The position numbers were made by a program, and so were the translations under genes. Under the pieces are notes generated by a model. That model was not told the DNA's origin. It made no database searches and saw nothing but the letters and a program-made list of their open reading frames with translations. A stretch of DNA of 64,000 nucleotides from Candidatus Melainabacteria bacterium. GTDB taxonomy: Bacteria > Cyanobacteriota > Vampirovibrionia > Obscuribacterales > Obscuribacteraceae. Of this stretch, positions 8,544 to 18,188 are shown piece by piece (positions within the stretch are counted from its first letter, which is position 1; each line of letters begins with the position of its first letter). The stretch is taken from positions 92,133 to 156,132 of the forward strand of contig PLZS01000095.1 of NCBI GenBank assembly GCA_003153555.1, in the 5' to 3' direction.

Positions 8544-10637
8544 TTATCTTCCAATGATTGGTTCGGGGTCTTCTATCGACGGATCAAACCAATCGCCATC
8601 TCTCTTTTTTAGCTTTGAATCTTGAATTACCTTGAGGCCCGCGTTACCCGCGATAGCTTGTTTGATGGGCGCTGGCAGTTCTGAGCTGTCCGTTAAAATC
8701 GACAAGCCTGTCAGCTTGCTCAAAGTTTGTGGTTTAGCGACGCTCAACACTTCCGAATTTATAACGATGCATTTGAGATTTGGCATTTTTGCGAGTTCTG
8801 CCAGCAGGTCTATGTTCACCTTCTGCAGATCGTTTTCATTCAGACTCAATACTTCAAGTGATTGGAGTTTGGTTATGAGCTTGATATCACTCTCAGTCAA
8901 ATTATTGTGGGGCAGTGAAAGTCTACGCAGTGAATTCCGTTTTGATAGTTCAATTAAAACGGGTGTTATGCCATCGACTTTCTCCAAGCGCAAGACACGA
9001 AGATTCTGCAAGTTTGGAAGTTTCGCTAAAACTTCGCCTGTGATTTCTCGATCATCAACACTGATCTGGCTCGCGTCGAGCCAGCGCAGTTGCGATAAAC
9101 CGCCTACACCCAAAAATGTTTTTAGCGACATCAATTTCTGATAGAGAGTCAGAATTTGAAGATTTCGTTGTTGAGTAATCTCATGGATAGACTGATTTAG
9201 CGGCTCTTCATCAACGTAGCAACTATGGAGATCGACGAGGATGCCCTGAAATTCCGAAGGATGAAAGCGCGGCCACAGGTCAGGTGCCACCAACATGTCG
9301 CTCTCCACCCTAAAAATGAGCTTTGCATCTTTAGGTACTTCTTGAGTTTTAGTGGCAGGAACAGAATGTAATTTGCCAGACTGCCACCAAAGTATGTCGC
9401 CCAACTTGTGCTTATGGAACTTAGGAAACTCGAAGACTTTTTTGTCCTCTTCGATTTTCGAATAGTAGCTGAAGCCCGTGTCCAGCCCAAACAGCCCAGC
9501 ACCGTCATCAGCTGGCTTGGCGATCGATTGCACCGGTGCTGCAGGCGTCAAAAACTGGTGCGCTGCATAGCCCATGCTGGCACCACCGATGATGCCCATG
9601 ACGGCAAACAGTAGTGAAGAAGATACTTGCTGTCGACGTTGTTGTCGCAGCAGAATTGCGGTTGGTGAGTCGCTTATTTGACCGAAGTCTCCACGAGCAA
9701 TGGCAGCGAGATCAGTCTCCACAGCAGCACAGTCTTGGTAGCGATCCTTGGGCTCCTTGGCGAGCATCCGATGGATCACGCGCTCGAGAGCTGGAGGAAA
9801 TGTCTCGCCGAGCGACGCTTCCTTCAGTGACGGCACCACTCCAGTGCCGTGCTGCATCATAATCTCGAGTGGATTGCTTCCGGCAAAAGGTGGTGCGCCG
9901 GTTACTGTCTCAAACAACATGCAGCCGAGGGCATAAATATCGCTGCGACCGTCAACGCCCGCTCCCATACATTGCTCCGGGCTCATGTACAACGGCGTTC
10001 CGAAGATTTCGCCGGTCGTGGTTAGAGTCATTGCGCGCGACAACTCAGATGACTGAAGCTTGGCGATGCCGAAATCTACTATTTTGGGGACGAATTGCTG
10101 TTGCCCCGAAGCATCTGCAGCAAGGATTACGTTGCTGGGCTTTAAATCTCTGTGAACGACGCCTTGTTGATGTGCGTAGGCGAGCGCATTGCACAGGGGC
10201 AAAAATAGTTGCAGTGCCGTTTGCAACGATGCTTTACCATTCTGCTTTAGGAATTGGCTAAGCGTCGGACCTTCCACCAGATCCATAACAAGATAGGGTT
10301 GATTGTCTTCGAGCATGCCGAAATCCAGCGCACGAACCAGGTTGGGGTGATCCAAGCGGCCTGCAGCTTGCGCTTCTTTTTGCAGTCGAAGTATGGTTAT
10401 TTCTGAGGTGTTAATCGGATTCAGAGTTTTGAGAGCAAACTCTTTCCTCAGAAGAACCTGGAAGACTTTGTACACGCAACCGAAGCCGCCTCGCCCCAGA
10501 ACAGACACGATCTGATAACGTTCGGCTACGATGTCGCCCGGGTTGAATTGAATATTGAGCGGACGGACGCCAGAATCAGTGCCGCCTCCGTTGGAGCTCG
10601 GCCTGGCCGCATTAGGATCGGTTCTCATTGTGTCCAT
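8544..10637 (-). CDS. Serine/threonine protein kinase with leucine-rich repeat sensor
   Basis: A 697-residue transmembrane Hanks-type kinase. The kinase domain (about 37-310) has the glycine loop Gly-Arg-Gly-Gly-Phe-Gly, the ATP-binding Lys in Ala-Leu-Lys-Thr-Leu, the catalytic loop His-Arg-Asp-Leu-Lys-Pro-Ser-Asn, Asp-Phe-Gly, and a Ser-Pro-Glu substrate-loop motif, so it should be active. One hydrophobic helix (about 342-362) separates it from a C-terminal region with leucine-rich repeats (about 530-660). That region is probably outside the cytoplasm and acts as the sensor. It lacks the TPR tail of the two kinases near 30-34 kb. The upstream ribosome site is weak; an in-frame ATG three codons in (first base 10628) is an alternative start. 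Confidence 0.93.
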   Translation of the reverse strand: MDTMRTDPNAARPSSNGGGTDSGVRPLNIQFNPGDIVAERYQIVSVLGRGGFGCVYKVFQVLLRKEFALKTLNPINTSEITILRLQKEAQAAGRLDHPNLVRALDFGMLEDNQPYLVMDLVEGPTLSQFLKQNGKASLQTALQLFLPLCNALAYAHQQGVVHRDLKPSNVILAADASGQQQFVPKIVDFGIAKLQSSELSRAMTLTTTGEIFGTPLYMSPEQCMGAGVDGRSDIYALGCMLFETVTGAPPFAGSNPLEIMMQHGTGVVPSLKEASLGETFPPALERVIHRMLAKEPKDRYQDCAAVETDLAAIARGDFGQISDSPTAILLRQQRRQQVSSSLLFAVMGIIGGASMGYAAHQFLTPAAPVQSIAKPADDGAGLFGLDTGFSYYSKIEEDKKVFEFPKFHKHKLGDILWWQSGKLHSVPATKTQEVPKDAKLIFRVESDMLVAPDLWPRFHPSEFQGILVDLHSCYVDEEPLNQSIHEITQQRNLQILTLYQKLMSLKTFLGVGGLSQLRWLDASQISVDDREITGEVLAKLPNLQNLRVLRLEKVDGITPVLIELSKRNSLRRLSLPHNNLTESDIKLITKLQSLEVLSLNENDLQKVNIDLLAELAKMPNLKCIVINSEVLSVAKPQTLSKLTGLSILTDSSELPAPIKQAIAGNAGLKVIQDSKLKKRDGDWFDPSIEDPEPIIGR

Positions 10638-10717
10638 CGCGCGCTCTGGTCAGGACCTACATCACTTATACCCAGCTTTAAGCAGCCGGTCTCAACTTGC
10701 ACGTCGCTCTTTGTTCG

Positions 10718-11005
10718 TCATGAGGCTAGGTCAGGGTACTCTTTGGCAAAACGTTCCGCTTTCAGGCGCTCAATTTCCGCGTTAAGATCATCCATACTTA
10801 TGCCGGACTCCTGCAATGATTGCTGTGCAAGCTTCTTGGCATCAGCCAGCAAGCGATTCTCAGGCATAAGAATCACACAATTGCCAACGATGATTTCCAT
10901 CAATGTTGCACCCGGAGCCAGTCCCAATTGCTGTCGAGCTTTACTCGACAGAGTTACCTGCCCCTTGCTACTCAAGGTCACCCTTCTCAGTCTTGCAGCA
11001 GTCAT
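10718..11005 (-). CDS. AbrB/MazE-type DNA-binding protein, no toxin partner seen
   Basis: A 95-residue protein with an N-terminal SpoVT/AbrB swapped-hairpin domain (about 5-48: Val-Thr-Leu-Ser-Ser-Lys-Gly-Gln-Val-Thr-Leu, then Gly-Leu-Ala-Pro-Gly-Ala). A charged helical tail follows. Such proteins are transition-state regulators or antitoxins. ATG 11003-11005 is chosen because AGAGG lies upstream of it; the frame is open further but that part overlaps Lhr sequence. No PIN, MazF or other toxin gene is adjacent: upstream on the same strand is Lhr and downstream is the kinase. It is best called an orphan regulator. Confidence 0.82.
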   Translation of the reverse strand: MTAARLRRVTLSSKGQVTLSSKARQQLGLAPGATLMEIIVGNCVILMPENRLLADAKKLAQQSLQESGISMDDLNAEIERLKAERFAKEYPDLAS

Positions 11006-11090
11006 TACCGACCTCTTTGTCTTACTTTTCTTACTTACTTTACCGCGCGAAGCCCATAGGGCGAGAAAAGGCGAAGTGTTGCGTACCAAG

Positions 11091-14000
11091 TCAACAAGAC
11101 AGTTCCACACTCTTTTTTGAGACGGATGCCACTTTATCTCCGGGCAGAATTGTCCCGATCATGTTGAGTGGATCGGCTGCTGAAGCGGAGATTGTTTGTT
11201 CGGAAGGTTGTTTGCTCTTGGCTGCGCGCAATGAGTCGACAGCTTCAGACAGAGCAAATTGCTCGCCGACGAATCCGGCTACAAATCTGCCGCCCCGCAC
11301 ATCGCCTCGATCTTCCATGTGTCTGAACACGGCGAGTAGCTCACGCCATGGTGGCAGATTTGTTTCCCGCTTTAGCACGTCACGAAAGACGACGCCGTAG
11401 CGCGCCAACAAGATTTTGCACATTGATTCCAAGCCCTTCTTCTTCTCTACGCTGTGCTCCGCGTGCAGGAGTGTCCATCTTCCATAGTTGTCGCGGAAGC
11501 GTTTGGTCAAGCCGCGACCTTGCCCACTTCGGCGTTTCGGATCGATCAATGAGCGAAGGTTATCGAAACCATCCGCGGAAACAAGTCCAGCGGTGACTAA
11601 TTCCCAAAGTCCCATTTCGATTTGGGTTTTTAGCAGTCCGGTGCCCCGCACAATGTCAGCAAAGAAGCTGGCTCCTCGTTGCGCTAAGAATTGTTCCACC
11701 GTTTGAGCTGCATAGCTTAGTCTGGATAAATCAGCATTGGCTCCTGATTTAGGCAGGCAGGTCATCCAGTCAGCTTCATCTCTGACGAAAAAAGTTATTG
11801 GCGCCACGCTTGTCGGTACTATGCGCTTAATCGCACCCGGGCTTAGAGCTAAGATTTCAGCGCCGCTCTCTTTGCTTTGATCTGAGTTTTGCGTTGGATT
11901 CGGACTTGGATTCGGCGTTTGACTCGGACTCGGATTCGGATTCGGATTCGGATTGTCTTCCGGCTGGCTGGAAGCGTCTTTCTGAGTGCTTCTTCGTTCA
12001 AGTGCTCTTGCAATTGGAATTGGTGGTGTGAGCGTCAAATCCGAATTGCCTTTGGATTTTGCGGATATGTCTGCGAATTTGTCTGGAGGAGCGAAATGTT
12101 TGAGGAATGCCGACTTCTTATTCTTAAGTTCTGAAGTCGCAGGCAAATCCGCACCGGTTAAAGCCGGATGCATACTCAATCTTCCCCACCCCACAGATCC
12201 CTTCATACACAGTTTGTCGAGAATGTCCGGAGTATAATTTCGCACTCGTTTTGCCAGTACTTCTCTTTCCCAAACGTTGGCCGGAATTTCAAAACCTTGC
12301 AATTGGCGAATCACTTCGAGCAAACCGCGCTCCCCGGCGAGCTGTGTGCCAGGCGCCAGATGCTGCCATGTAGCCAACCATCGCACATACGCACCGGCAG
12401 TGACCGGTTCTACTTTCTGTCGCAGCGACGTAATTGTCAGCTTGTGGATACGGGCCAGCAGTCTTCGCTCGCACCACTCATATTCGGATATCGCCAGTGA
12501 GGCGATGCCTTTCACAACGTTCGACAACGTTACTCGATCGCTAAACTGACCTCTTAAGATCGCGCCCTCCGACTCCATTTGCACGAATGCTATCTCAACA
12601 TCGCGCTCGCTAAGCTTCAGCAATTCCGCGATATCTTTAACGAGAACTGGTCCAACTATCTGCATCCAACCACGCACCGCAGTCAATACCGCCACCGATC
12701 TGTCAGTCGGACCCTCATTAATTGAAGGAAGATCGTTTTCAAAGACCGCTTCCGGCCAAATCAATTTCACAGTGCTGATGCGCTCGGCACAGACCCATAA
12801 CTTCGCCGTGCCGATCTGAATTTTTGTGGCTCGTTTCGCAGACTGCAAATTCTCGAAATACTCTAACCAGTCCTTGGCAGGATCGTTTTGGAGCCTCTCA
12901 TTCGATTCAGGAATCGCGATCACCGATTTCAACATATCGTGCAATTCATCCGCGTTCCGTACGTCCGGCCAAGCCTGCTCCACCACCTTCGCTATGGCAG
13001 TTGGATCAAGGCGCCCGAGTTCGTTGTTCAGAACGGAGTTCGGAAGCACGCGCCGCATCTCAACAGCTCGAGTTCGTCTTTCTTCAACTCCTGCATCATC
13101 CAAATAAGCGTAGACGTTCGCGTTTATAATTTCGGCGGCAAATTGAGAAGGCGTTGGCGTATCAATTGCCAAACAGTTGATTGCTCCGCTGGCAATGTCT
13201 CGAAGTATCGACTCGAGACCTTCGATGTCCATAGCCTCGGTGAGAACATCCTTCATCACTTCTTCGACTAGGGGATGATCGGGGAGTTCAACATCGCCAG
13301 GATTGTTGTCCTGACACGCGGCTGCGCCGGGAAACACAGCGCCCAACAAATCATCAGATCTGAGCCGCTGCAAATATGGTGGCACTTTCTTGCCGCCCAT
13401 AAATCGAAGCAGTGCCAACGATCTGGTGGCATCCCACTTCCATCTGGTGGAGAAAATGGGAGTTGCCAATGAAGCCTGTACAAGCGTATGCCTAACATTT
13501 GCTTCGGTGAGGTAATAGAAAACGTCGCCCAGAGGAAAGCTATGTTGCTCGGCGAGAGCAATGCTTAATCCATCCTCGGTTGCAGCAGCTTGCAGCTCGA
13601 AGTTGAAACTGCGACAGAATTTTTTCCGCAGAGCAAGTCCCCAAGCTCGATTAATGCGACCACCAAAAGGAGCATGCAGAATCAAGTGCATGCCGCCACC
13701 TTCGTCAAAAAAGCGCTCGGCTATTATTTGTTTTGTAGTTGGCACGGCACCAAGAATGGCTCGTCCTTGGACAATGTATTCAATGAGTTGTTCAGCGCCT
13801 GAATCAGTGACACCACATTCATCCTTTATCCAAGTAATGGCATGCTTGATTTCGGGAGTTGGTTTTGTGTGCGCACCATAATCTACGCCAACGTTCTTCG
13901 TCAGTTCGTCCAGTTTGGACCTTAGTTCTGATACATGGTGTGACAATGCATCAGAACGTGCGGGTGCCTCGCCGAACCAGAACGGTACGGATGGCGATGC

Positions 14001-15683
14001 ACCGTGTGCGTCTTCTACATAGACTTTGCCGGCGACGTTGTCGATTCTTCGGATGCGCCATGACGTACTCCCGAGCAAGACCACATCGCCTCTGTGACTA
14101 TCTATTGCGAAGTGTTCGTCAAGCGTTCCCACCGATAAACCGTCGGGTTCGGCAATCACACCATACAAAGCGCTTTCGGGAATAGCACCACCACTGGTGA
14201 TTGCTGCCAATCGCGCACCTCGCCGGGCCCTGATTTTTCCGTTTACCTGATCTCTCATCAGGTAAGCTCCGTATCTCCCTCGACTGGAGGAGATACCATC
14301 CGACAACATTTGAATAATCCGATCGAATTTAATGCGTTCTAAATTGCGATATGGATAGGCTCGTCTTACATCGTCAAAGAGCTGTTTCTCGTCAAGCTCT
14401 TCTACGGCCGCCATCGCTACAATCTGCTGCGCCAAAATGTCAATCGGACATTCCGGAATAACGAGCTTGTCCAAATCGCCATGTTTTATTGCTCGCACAA
14501 GAGCCGCCATTTCTACAAGCTCATCCCTTGTATAAGGAAATAATCTTCCTTTCGGAATAGCCCCGCGCCAGTGCCCTGACCGCCCAATCCTCTGTAGCGC
14601 CGTGGCAATTGTCCTAACTGAGTTGACCTGACAAACCAAGTCGACAAAGCCGATGTCGATTCCCAGCTCAAGCGATGCCGTCGCTACCAAAACTTTGATT
14701 TCGCCATTTTTCAATCGCGACTCAGCAGCGAAGCGAAGTTGTCTAGACAAACTTCCGTGGTGGCAGGCGACATTGTCTTCACCGACACGCGTAGCGAGAT
14801 GCATTGCAACTCGTTCGGCTTGCTTTCTCGTATTTACGAAAACCAAAGTCGACCGATGCTCGTTCACCAATTCGGCCAGCCTGTCGAAAGTTTCAGCCGA
14901 CAGTTCCATTGATGCGACCGGGGAGAGAGGCTGAGTTGGAAGTTCGATGGCAATGTCCATCGTTCGCCGATGACCAACATTGACGATAACTGGAGTTTCC
15001 CCCTGCGAGCCTGTCAAAAACTTCGCTACTAGCTCAATCGGATTTTGTGTGGCTGATAAACCAATTCTATTGGGAGTTTTATTGGCTACTTTGTCCAATC
15101 TTTCGAGTGACAGAGATAAGTGCGATCCCCGCTTATCATCAGCCACGGCGTGGATTTCATCGACGATTACCGTTTCAACATTGGCGAGCAGCTCGCGGCT
15201 TTTCTCAGCAGTCAGCAAAATGAAAAGCGATTCCGGCGTCGTCACCAAGATGTGGGGATGGCGGCGCACCATCGCTTGCCGTTCGCGCGTCAAAGTATCG
15301 CCGGTTCTTACCGCAGTGCGAATCTCAGCCATTTCTATGCCGCGCAATTCCGCGAGTGTCCGAATTTCAGCAAGTGGTGCATCTAGATTCTTCTGAATGT
15401 CATTGCTGAGCGCTTTGAGCGGCGAAACGTAGACGACGGAAGTTTTATCAGTGAGCTTATTGTCGACTGCCAAACGAACCAGTCGATCGATGCACGCGAG
15501 GAAAGCAGCGAGAGTTTTTCCGGAACCTGTTGGTGCCGAAATCAAGGTTGTTCGACCAGCTAAGATGTGCGGCCAACCCTGCTCTTGAGGTTCGGTTGCG
15601 GATCCGAATTTATCAAGAAACCAGTCTCTAACTAGCGGGTGTGCCCATGCGAGCGCCCCGACCTCAACAGTAGCCTTATTCAT
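11091..15683 (-). CDS. lhr: Lhr-type ATP-dependent helicase, full length
   Basis: A 1530-residue superfamily 2 helicase, the usual length for full Lhr. Walker A (Ala-Pro-Thr-Gly-Ser-Gly-Lys-Thr) is at 50-57 and the Asp-Glu-Ile-His box near 173. Motif VI (Gln-Arg-Ile-Gly-Arg-Ser-Gly-His) is near 390. The large Lhr-specific region and the conserved C-terminal part (Leu-Trp-Glu-Leu-Val-Thr-Ala-Gly-Leu) follow. Lhr translocates 3'-5' on DNA and is linked to DNA repair. An unusual Asn-Pro/Ser-Pro repeat linker lies at about 1242-1268. The 3' end reaches 86 bases past the start of the AbrB-type gene's upstream region without overlapping that gene's chosen start. Confidence 0.95.
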   Translation of the reverse strand: MNKATVEVGALAWAHPLVRDWFLDKFGSATEPQEQGWPHILAGRTTLISAPTGSGKTLAAFLACIDRLVRLAVDNKLTDKTSVVYVSPLKALSNDIQKNLDAPLAEIRTLAELRGIEMAEIRTAVRTGDTLTRERQAMVRRHPHILVTTPESLFILLTAEKSRELLANVETVIVDEIHAVADDKRGSHLSLSLERLDKVANKTPNRIGLSATQNPIELVAKFLTGSQGETPVIVNVGHRRTMDIAIELPTQPLSPVASMELSAETFDRLAELVNEHRSTLVFVNTRKQAERVAMHLATRVGEDNVACHHGSLSRQLRFAAESRLKNGEIKVLVATASLELGIDIGFVDLVCQVNSVRTIATALQRIGRSGHWRGAIPKGRLFPYTRDELVEMAALVRAIKHGDLDKLVIPECPIDILAQQIVAMAAVEELDEKQLFDDVRRAYPYRNLERIKFDRIIQMLSDGISSSRGRYGAYLMRDQVNGKIRARRGARLAAITSGGAIPESALYGVIAEPDGLSVGTLDEHFAIDSHRGDVVLLGSTSWRIRRIDNVAGKVYVEDAHGASPSVPFWFGEAPARSDALSHHVSELRSKLDELTKNVGVDYGAHTKPTPEIKHAITWIKDECGVTDSGAEQLIEYIVQGRAILGAVPTTKQIIAERFFDEGGGMHLILHAPFGGRINRAWGLALRKKFCRSFNFELQAAATEDGLSIALAEQHSFPLGDVFYYLTEANVRHTLVQASLATPIFSTRWKWDATRSLALLRFMGGKKVPPYLQRLRSDDLLGAVFPGAAACQDNNPGDVELPDHPLVEEVMKDVLTEAMDIEGLESILRDIASGAINCLAIDTPTPSQFAAEIINANVYAYLDDAGVEERRTRAVEMRRVLPNSVLNNELGRLDPTAIAKVVEQAWPDVRNADELHDMLKSVIAIPESNERLQNDPAKDWLEYFENLQSAKRATKIQIGTAKLWVCAERISTVKLIWPEAVFENDLPSINEGPTDRSVAVLTAVRGWMQIVGPVLVKDIAELLKLSERDVEIAFVQMESEGAILRGQFSDRVTLSNVVKGIASLAISEYEWCERRLLARIHKLTITSLRQKVEPVTAGAYVRWLATWQHLAPGTQLAGERGLLEVIRQLQGFEIPANVWEREVLAKRVRNYTPDILDKLCMKGSVGWGRLSMHPALTGADLPATSELKNKKSAFLKHFAPPDKFADISAKSKGNSDLTLTPPIPIARALERRSTQKDASSQPEDNPNPNPNPSPSQTPNPSPNPTQNSDQSKESGAEILALSPGAIKRIVPTSVAPITFFVRDEADWMTCLPKSGANADLSRLSYAAQTVEQFLAQRGASFFADIVRGTGLLKTQIEMGLWELVTAGLVSADGFDNLRSLIDPKRRSGQGRGLTKRFRDNYGRWTLLHAEHSVEKKKGLESMCKILLARYGVVFRDVLKRETNLPPWRELLAVFRHMEDRGDVRGGRFVAGFVGEQFALSEAVDSLRAAKSKQPSEQTISASAADPLNMIGTILPGDKVASVSKKSVELSC
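11886..11957. repeat. Hexanucleotide-like tandem repeat in lhr
   Basis: Short units close to GGATTC repeat here (on the minus strand GAATCC-type units) and encode an Asn-Pro, Ser-Pro run in the Lhr protein. The units are in frame, so gain or loss of a unit would change linker length by two residues without a frameshift. Confidence 0.85.
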
Positions 15684-15955
15684 ACTGACATTGTAATTCG
15701 GATTTACGCACTTTGGTCGAACCTTTTGGTCCGAGATCCTCTGTTATTGGTCGATTTGGGATTTCCAGATTTCTTTTGCCGGCGGATGTGACAGCCGTTA
15801 TTTTCAAAACTGACATGGGCATCCTTAGGTATAGTTAAGCTTGTTCGAGGGACCTGGCAGCGAGCAGCCGGAAACCTTTTTAGGGTAATCAACAGTATCA
15901 ATGCTGCAAAACCCGACATACAATCATCCTGGGGACTGTACTGAGAGGGAAAGAT

Positions 15956-16489
15956 ATGCGAGTTAGTAAGAAAATGGTGCGTAGCGCTAGGGGCTTTACC
16001 CTTATCGAACTGCTGGTCGTCGTAATCATCATCGGCATCTTGGCCGCGATTGCGCTACCGAACTTTATCGGCGCGCAAGACAAAGCTCGTGAAGCATCAG
16101 TGAAAGCAAATATGCGTACTGCACAAATCGCAGCTGAAGCGTTTGCCACTGATAATGGTGGCCAATATCCACTAGCTGCTGCTGATTCGGTTTACGCAAC
16201 TTATCTGCCAGGTGGATCTAGTGATGGAATCACCGCTGGCAATTATCCCGTAAATCCATTTAAGAATGCTCCCGACCCTTTCGTCGTTGCACCTGTAGGC
16301 ACCGGTTCAACCGCTGTACAAGATGCTCGCAAAAATGGCGGCTCGTTAGGCGCTCCTGGTGCTGTTGGTTATAAGCCTATCGCGAGTAATGGTGCAAATA
16401 CGTCGTACGGCATAATGGGTGGAAATAAGTCAGGTACTGCACTTAGTGGCACATCCGGCGGAACATTCTTAGTGCTATCGAATCAATAG
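15956..16489 (+). CDS. Type IV prepilin / pseudopilin, major-type
   Basis: A 177-residue prepilin. The leader peptidase site is Ala-Arg-Gly13 before Phe14-Thr-Leu-Ile-Glu18, with the conserved Glu at mature position +5. It continues into the standard hydrophobic N-terminal helix (Leu-Leu-Val-Val-Val-Ile-Ile-Ile-Gly-Ile-Leu-Ala-Ala). The mature protein would be assembled into a type IV pilus or type II secretion pseudopilus. GAGAGG lies shortly before the ATG. The C-terminal half is rich in Gly, Ser, Ala and Asn, which suits a surface-exposed globular head. No pilus ATPase, platform or secretin gene is in the window. Confidence 0.93.
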   Translation: MRVSKKMVRSARGFTLIELLVVVIIIGILAAIALPNFIGAQDKAREASVKANMRTAQIAAEAFATDNGGQYPLAAADSVYATYLPGGSSDGITAGNYPVNPFKNAPDPFVVAPVGTGSTAVQDARKNGGSLGAPGAVGYKPIASNGANTSYGIMGGNKSGTALSGTSGGTFLVLSNQ

Positions 16490-16554
16490 ACGAACAACAA
16501 AGTTGACTCGTGCGGGCTCCTAAGGGGGCTCGTATGCTTATGTAGGGGTGGCAA

Positions 16555-17277
16555 TTGAAGGGAGCCTATTCGACAATTTTCATCTGCTTGATTTTAGTCT
16601 CAATCATTAGTTTCTGTAAGGAGAGATTGACCAAAGCATGGACTAATCATCCGCTCGCTAAGCATGTGATGTATTTCCCTTCTCCGCGAGCATTGAAAAT
16701 GCTTTCCTTGGGCTATGACAGTCTTCTAGCAGATGTTTATTGGCTTGGATTTGTTCAGTACATTGGTGAAGGCAACAATGCAGAATCAGAAAGATTTATC
16801 AACTTAATCACGATCTTAGATCCAGGAATTGTGCAAGCGTATTTTTTCGCTGCGTTTGTCATTGGTAATGAACTCAAGCAGCCTGAGGTTGCTGCTGAAA
16901 TAATTGAACGTGGCATGTCGTCAAATCAAGACACCTGGTATCTCCCATTCATCGCTGGCATTAATCAATATCTGTATGCACATGACGAAGTGAAGGCTGC
17001 TAAGTATTATCGAATGGCCGCGAAATTTCCGGATGCTCCTAGATGGCTTGGGCGACAAGCTCAAATACTCGAAGCGAAAATTCCTTCTACCATAAAGGAA
17101 ATAAATGTTTGGGACAGTATCTACAATTCGTCGACAGATTCAGACATCAAGGAGCGGGCTCGGAAAAAGCTAGCATCCCTCTGGCTCAAGGTCTATAAAA
17201 CATCTCCATCCAAAGAAATCAAAAAGCGAGCCCTGGAGCAACTGCAGAGGTTTGGTATAGAAGAACCGAACGGATGA
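16555..17277 (+). CDS. Membrane-anchored TPR-like protein in the prepilin locus
   Basis: A 240-residue protein with one N-terminal membrane helix (about 4-20) and an all-helical body. The segment Leu-Leu-Ala-Asp-Val-Tyr-Trp-Leu-Gly-Phe-Val-Gln-Tyr is typical of uncharacterised TPR-like proteins found beside pilin genes. Helical pairs at about 85-160 look like degenerate TPRs. The start is TTG at 16555, supported by AGGGGTGG at 16544-16551. It lies 65 bases after the prepilin gene and on the same strand, so a role in pilus or secretion assembly is likely but inferred. Confidence 0.8.
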   Translation: MKGAYSTIFICLILVSIISFCKERLTKAWTNHPLAKHVMYFPSPRALKMLSLGYDSLLADVYWLGFVQYIGEGNNAESERFINLITILDPGIVQAYFFAAFVIGNELKQPEVAAEIIERGMSSNQDTWYLPFIAGINQYLYAHDEVKAAKYYRMAAKFPDAPRWLGRQAQILEAKIPSTIKEINVWDSIYNSSTDSDIKERARKKLASLWLKVYKTSPSKEIKKRALEQLQRFGIEEPNG

Positions 17278-17600
17278 CGGATGATTGCACGGCAGCGATT
17301 CCGAAACATGAGTATTCGTCTTCACTTGCGTCGCCGTTATTCCGTCAAGCATCAGGGACTGAATTTGGTTTTCTGAAGTTGTTATGTCACCTTATGTAGT
17401 ACCAGCCTGTCGAACCTTCTGTCGTTCGGTTAAACAATCGAGAACGCCTGTATGACAGACAAACTTTAAGGCGAATTTGGCGCTAATCTAGTAAGCCGTA
17501 GCATGGTTCGAATCCCAAATTGTCCATTGCCATACCAGAACCTCTACGAGACGTATAATGATAAGATTACAGGTGTTTCCTAAGAAACAAGAGTGCTGAA
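17278..17600. other. Intergenic region before the minor-prepilin operon
   Basis: A 323-base gap. A TATAAT hexamer at 17554-17559 could be the -10 element for the operon that starts at 17601, but the nearest -35 candidate (TTGCCA 17527-17532) is 21 bases away, which is too far for a good promoter. A tRNA T-loop look-alike at 17512-17523 does not fold into a tRNA. Confidence 0.45.
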
Positions 17601-18188
17601 ATGGCTCGCCGGTCATTACGTTCTCAGGCTGGAATGTATCTCTTAGAGATGGTCGTCGCCATTGCCCTAAGTGGTGTCTTTGTGCTTTTGATATCGGGCA
17701 TGCTTTCTGAAAATTTGGCGTTATCCACGGCCAGTCAGAATCAGCTCATAGCCGGCAGCGCTGCTGAATTGCTTATAGAAAATGCCAAAGCAACACCATA
17801 CGCGGGGCTTAAAAATTTCCTTACAAGTTCTCCGTCGAACACCTTAGTCGTCAATCTCGATCAACAAGGACAATCATTGCCCGCAGTTAGACAACTGCCA
17901 GTGCAACTGGATTTAGTTAATGACACCAACGTGTACGGCACTGTTGATCCTTTTTCTGGTCAATGTAACTCAACCGCTCGATGGAACCAATCAACTGGAA
18001 ATTGTTTTCGTGGTTTGGCTACAGAAACCTTCGCTGACGCAAGTGCAATCACTGGCGTCCCTTCCATTTTGGTAACAGTGACTGTCTCCTATGCAGGCAT
18101 TTCAAGCCAAGGAAGCTCATCGACGCCATACACAAAAACACTCACAAGAACCGCCGTCGTTTTCCAGAACGGAGCCACATTTCAATGA
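17601..18188 (+). CDS. Minor prepilin, PilV-like
   Basis: A 195-residue prepilin-like protein. The leader ends at Gly11 before Met12-Tyr-Leu-Leu-Glu16, which again places Glu at mature +5. A hydrophobic helix (12-32) and a Ser/Thr/Asn-rich head follow. It is the first gene of a three-gene operon whose stop overlaps the next start by four bases (ATGA). Minor pilins of this kind prime pilus or pseudopilus assembly and sit at the tip. Assignment to the PilV type rests on position and size and is tentative. Confidence 0.86.
   Translation: MARRSLRSQAGMYLLEMVVAIALSGVFVLLISGMLSENLALSTASQNQLIAGSAAELLIENAKATPYAGLKNFLTSSPSNTLVVNLDQQGQSLPAVRQLPVQLDLVNDTNVYGTVDPFSGQCNSTARWNQSTGNCFRGLATETFADASAITGVPSILVTVTVSYAGISSQGSSSTPYTKTLTRTAVVFQNGATFQ

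Noticed and set aside
11006..11110. N-terminal extension of the AbrB-type protein
   Set aside because: It would overlap the Lhr gene's 3' end; the shorter start has AGAGG and begins at the known domain.
15700..15955. A riboswitch (cyclic di-GMP type) before the prepilin gene
   Set aside because: Short stretches look suggestive, but the conserved core bases and paired stems of GEMM classes are not found.
17500..17545. tRNA-like T-loop GGTTCGAATCCC followed by a possible acceptor end
   Set aside because: Only two of five T-stem pairs form, no matching 5' acceptor strand exists upstream, and no anticodon arm can be drawn.
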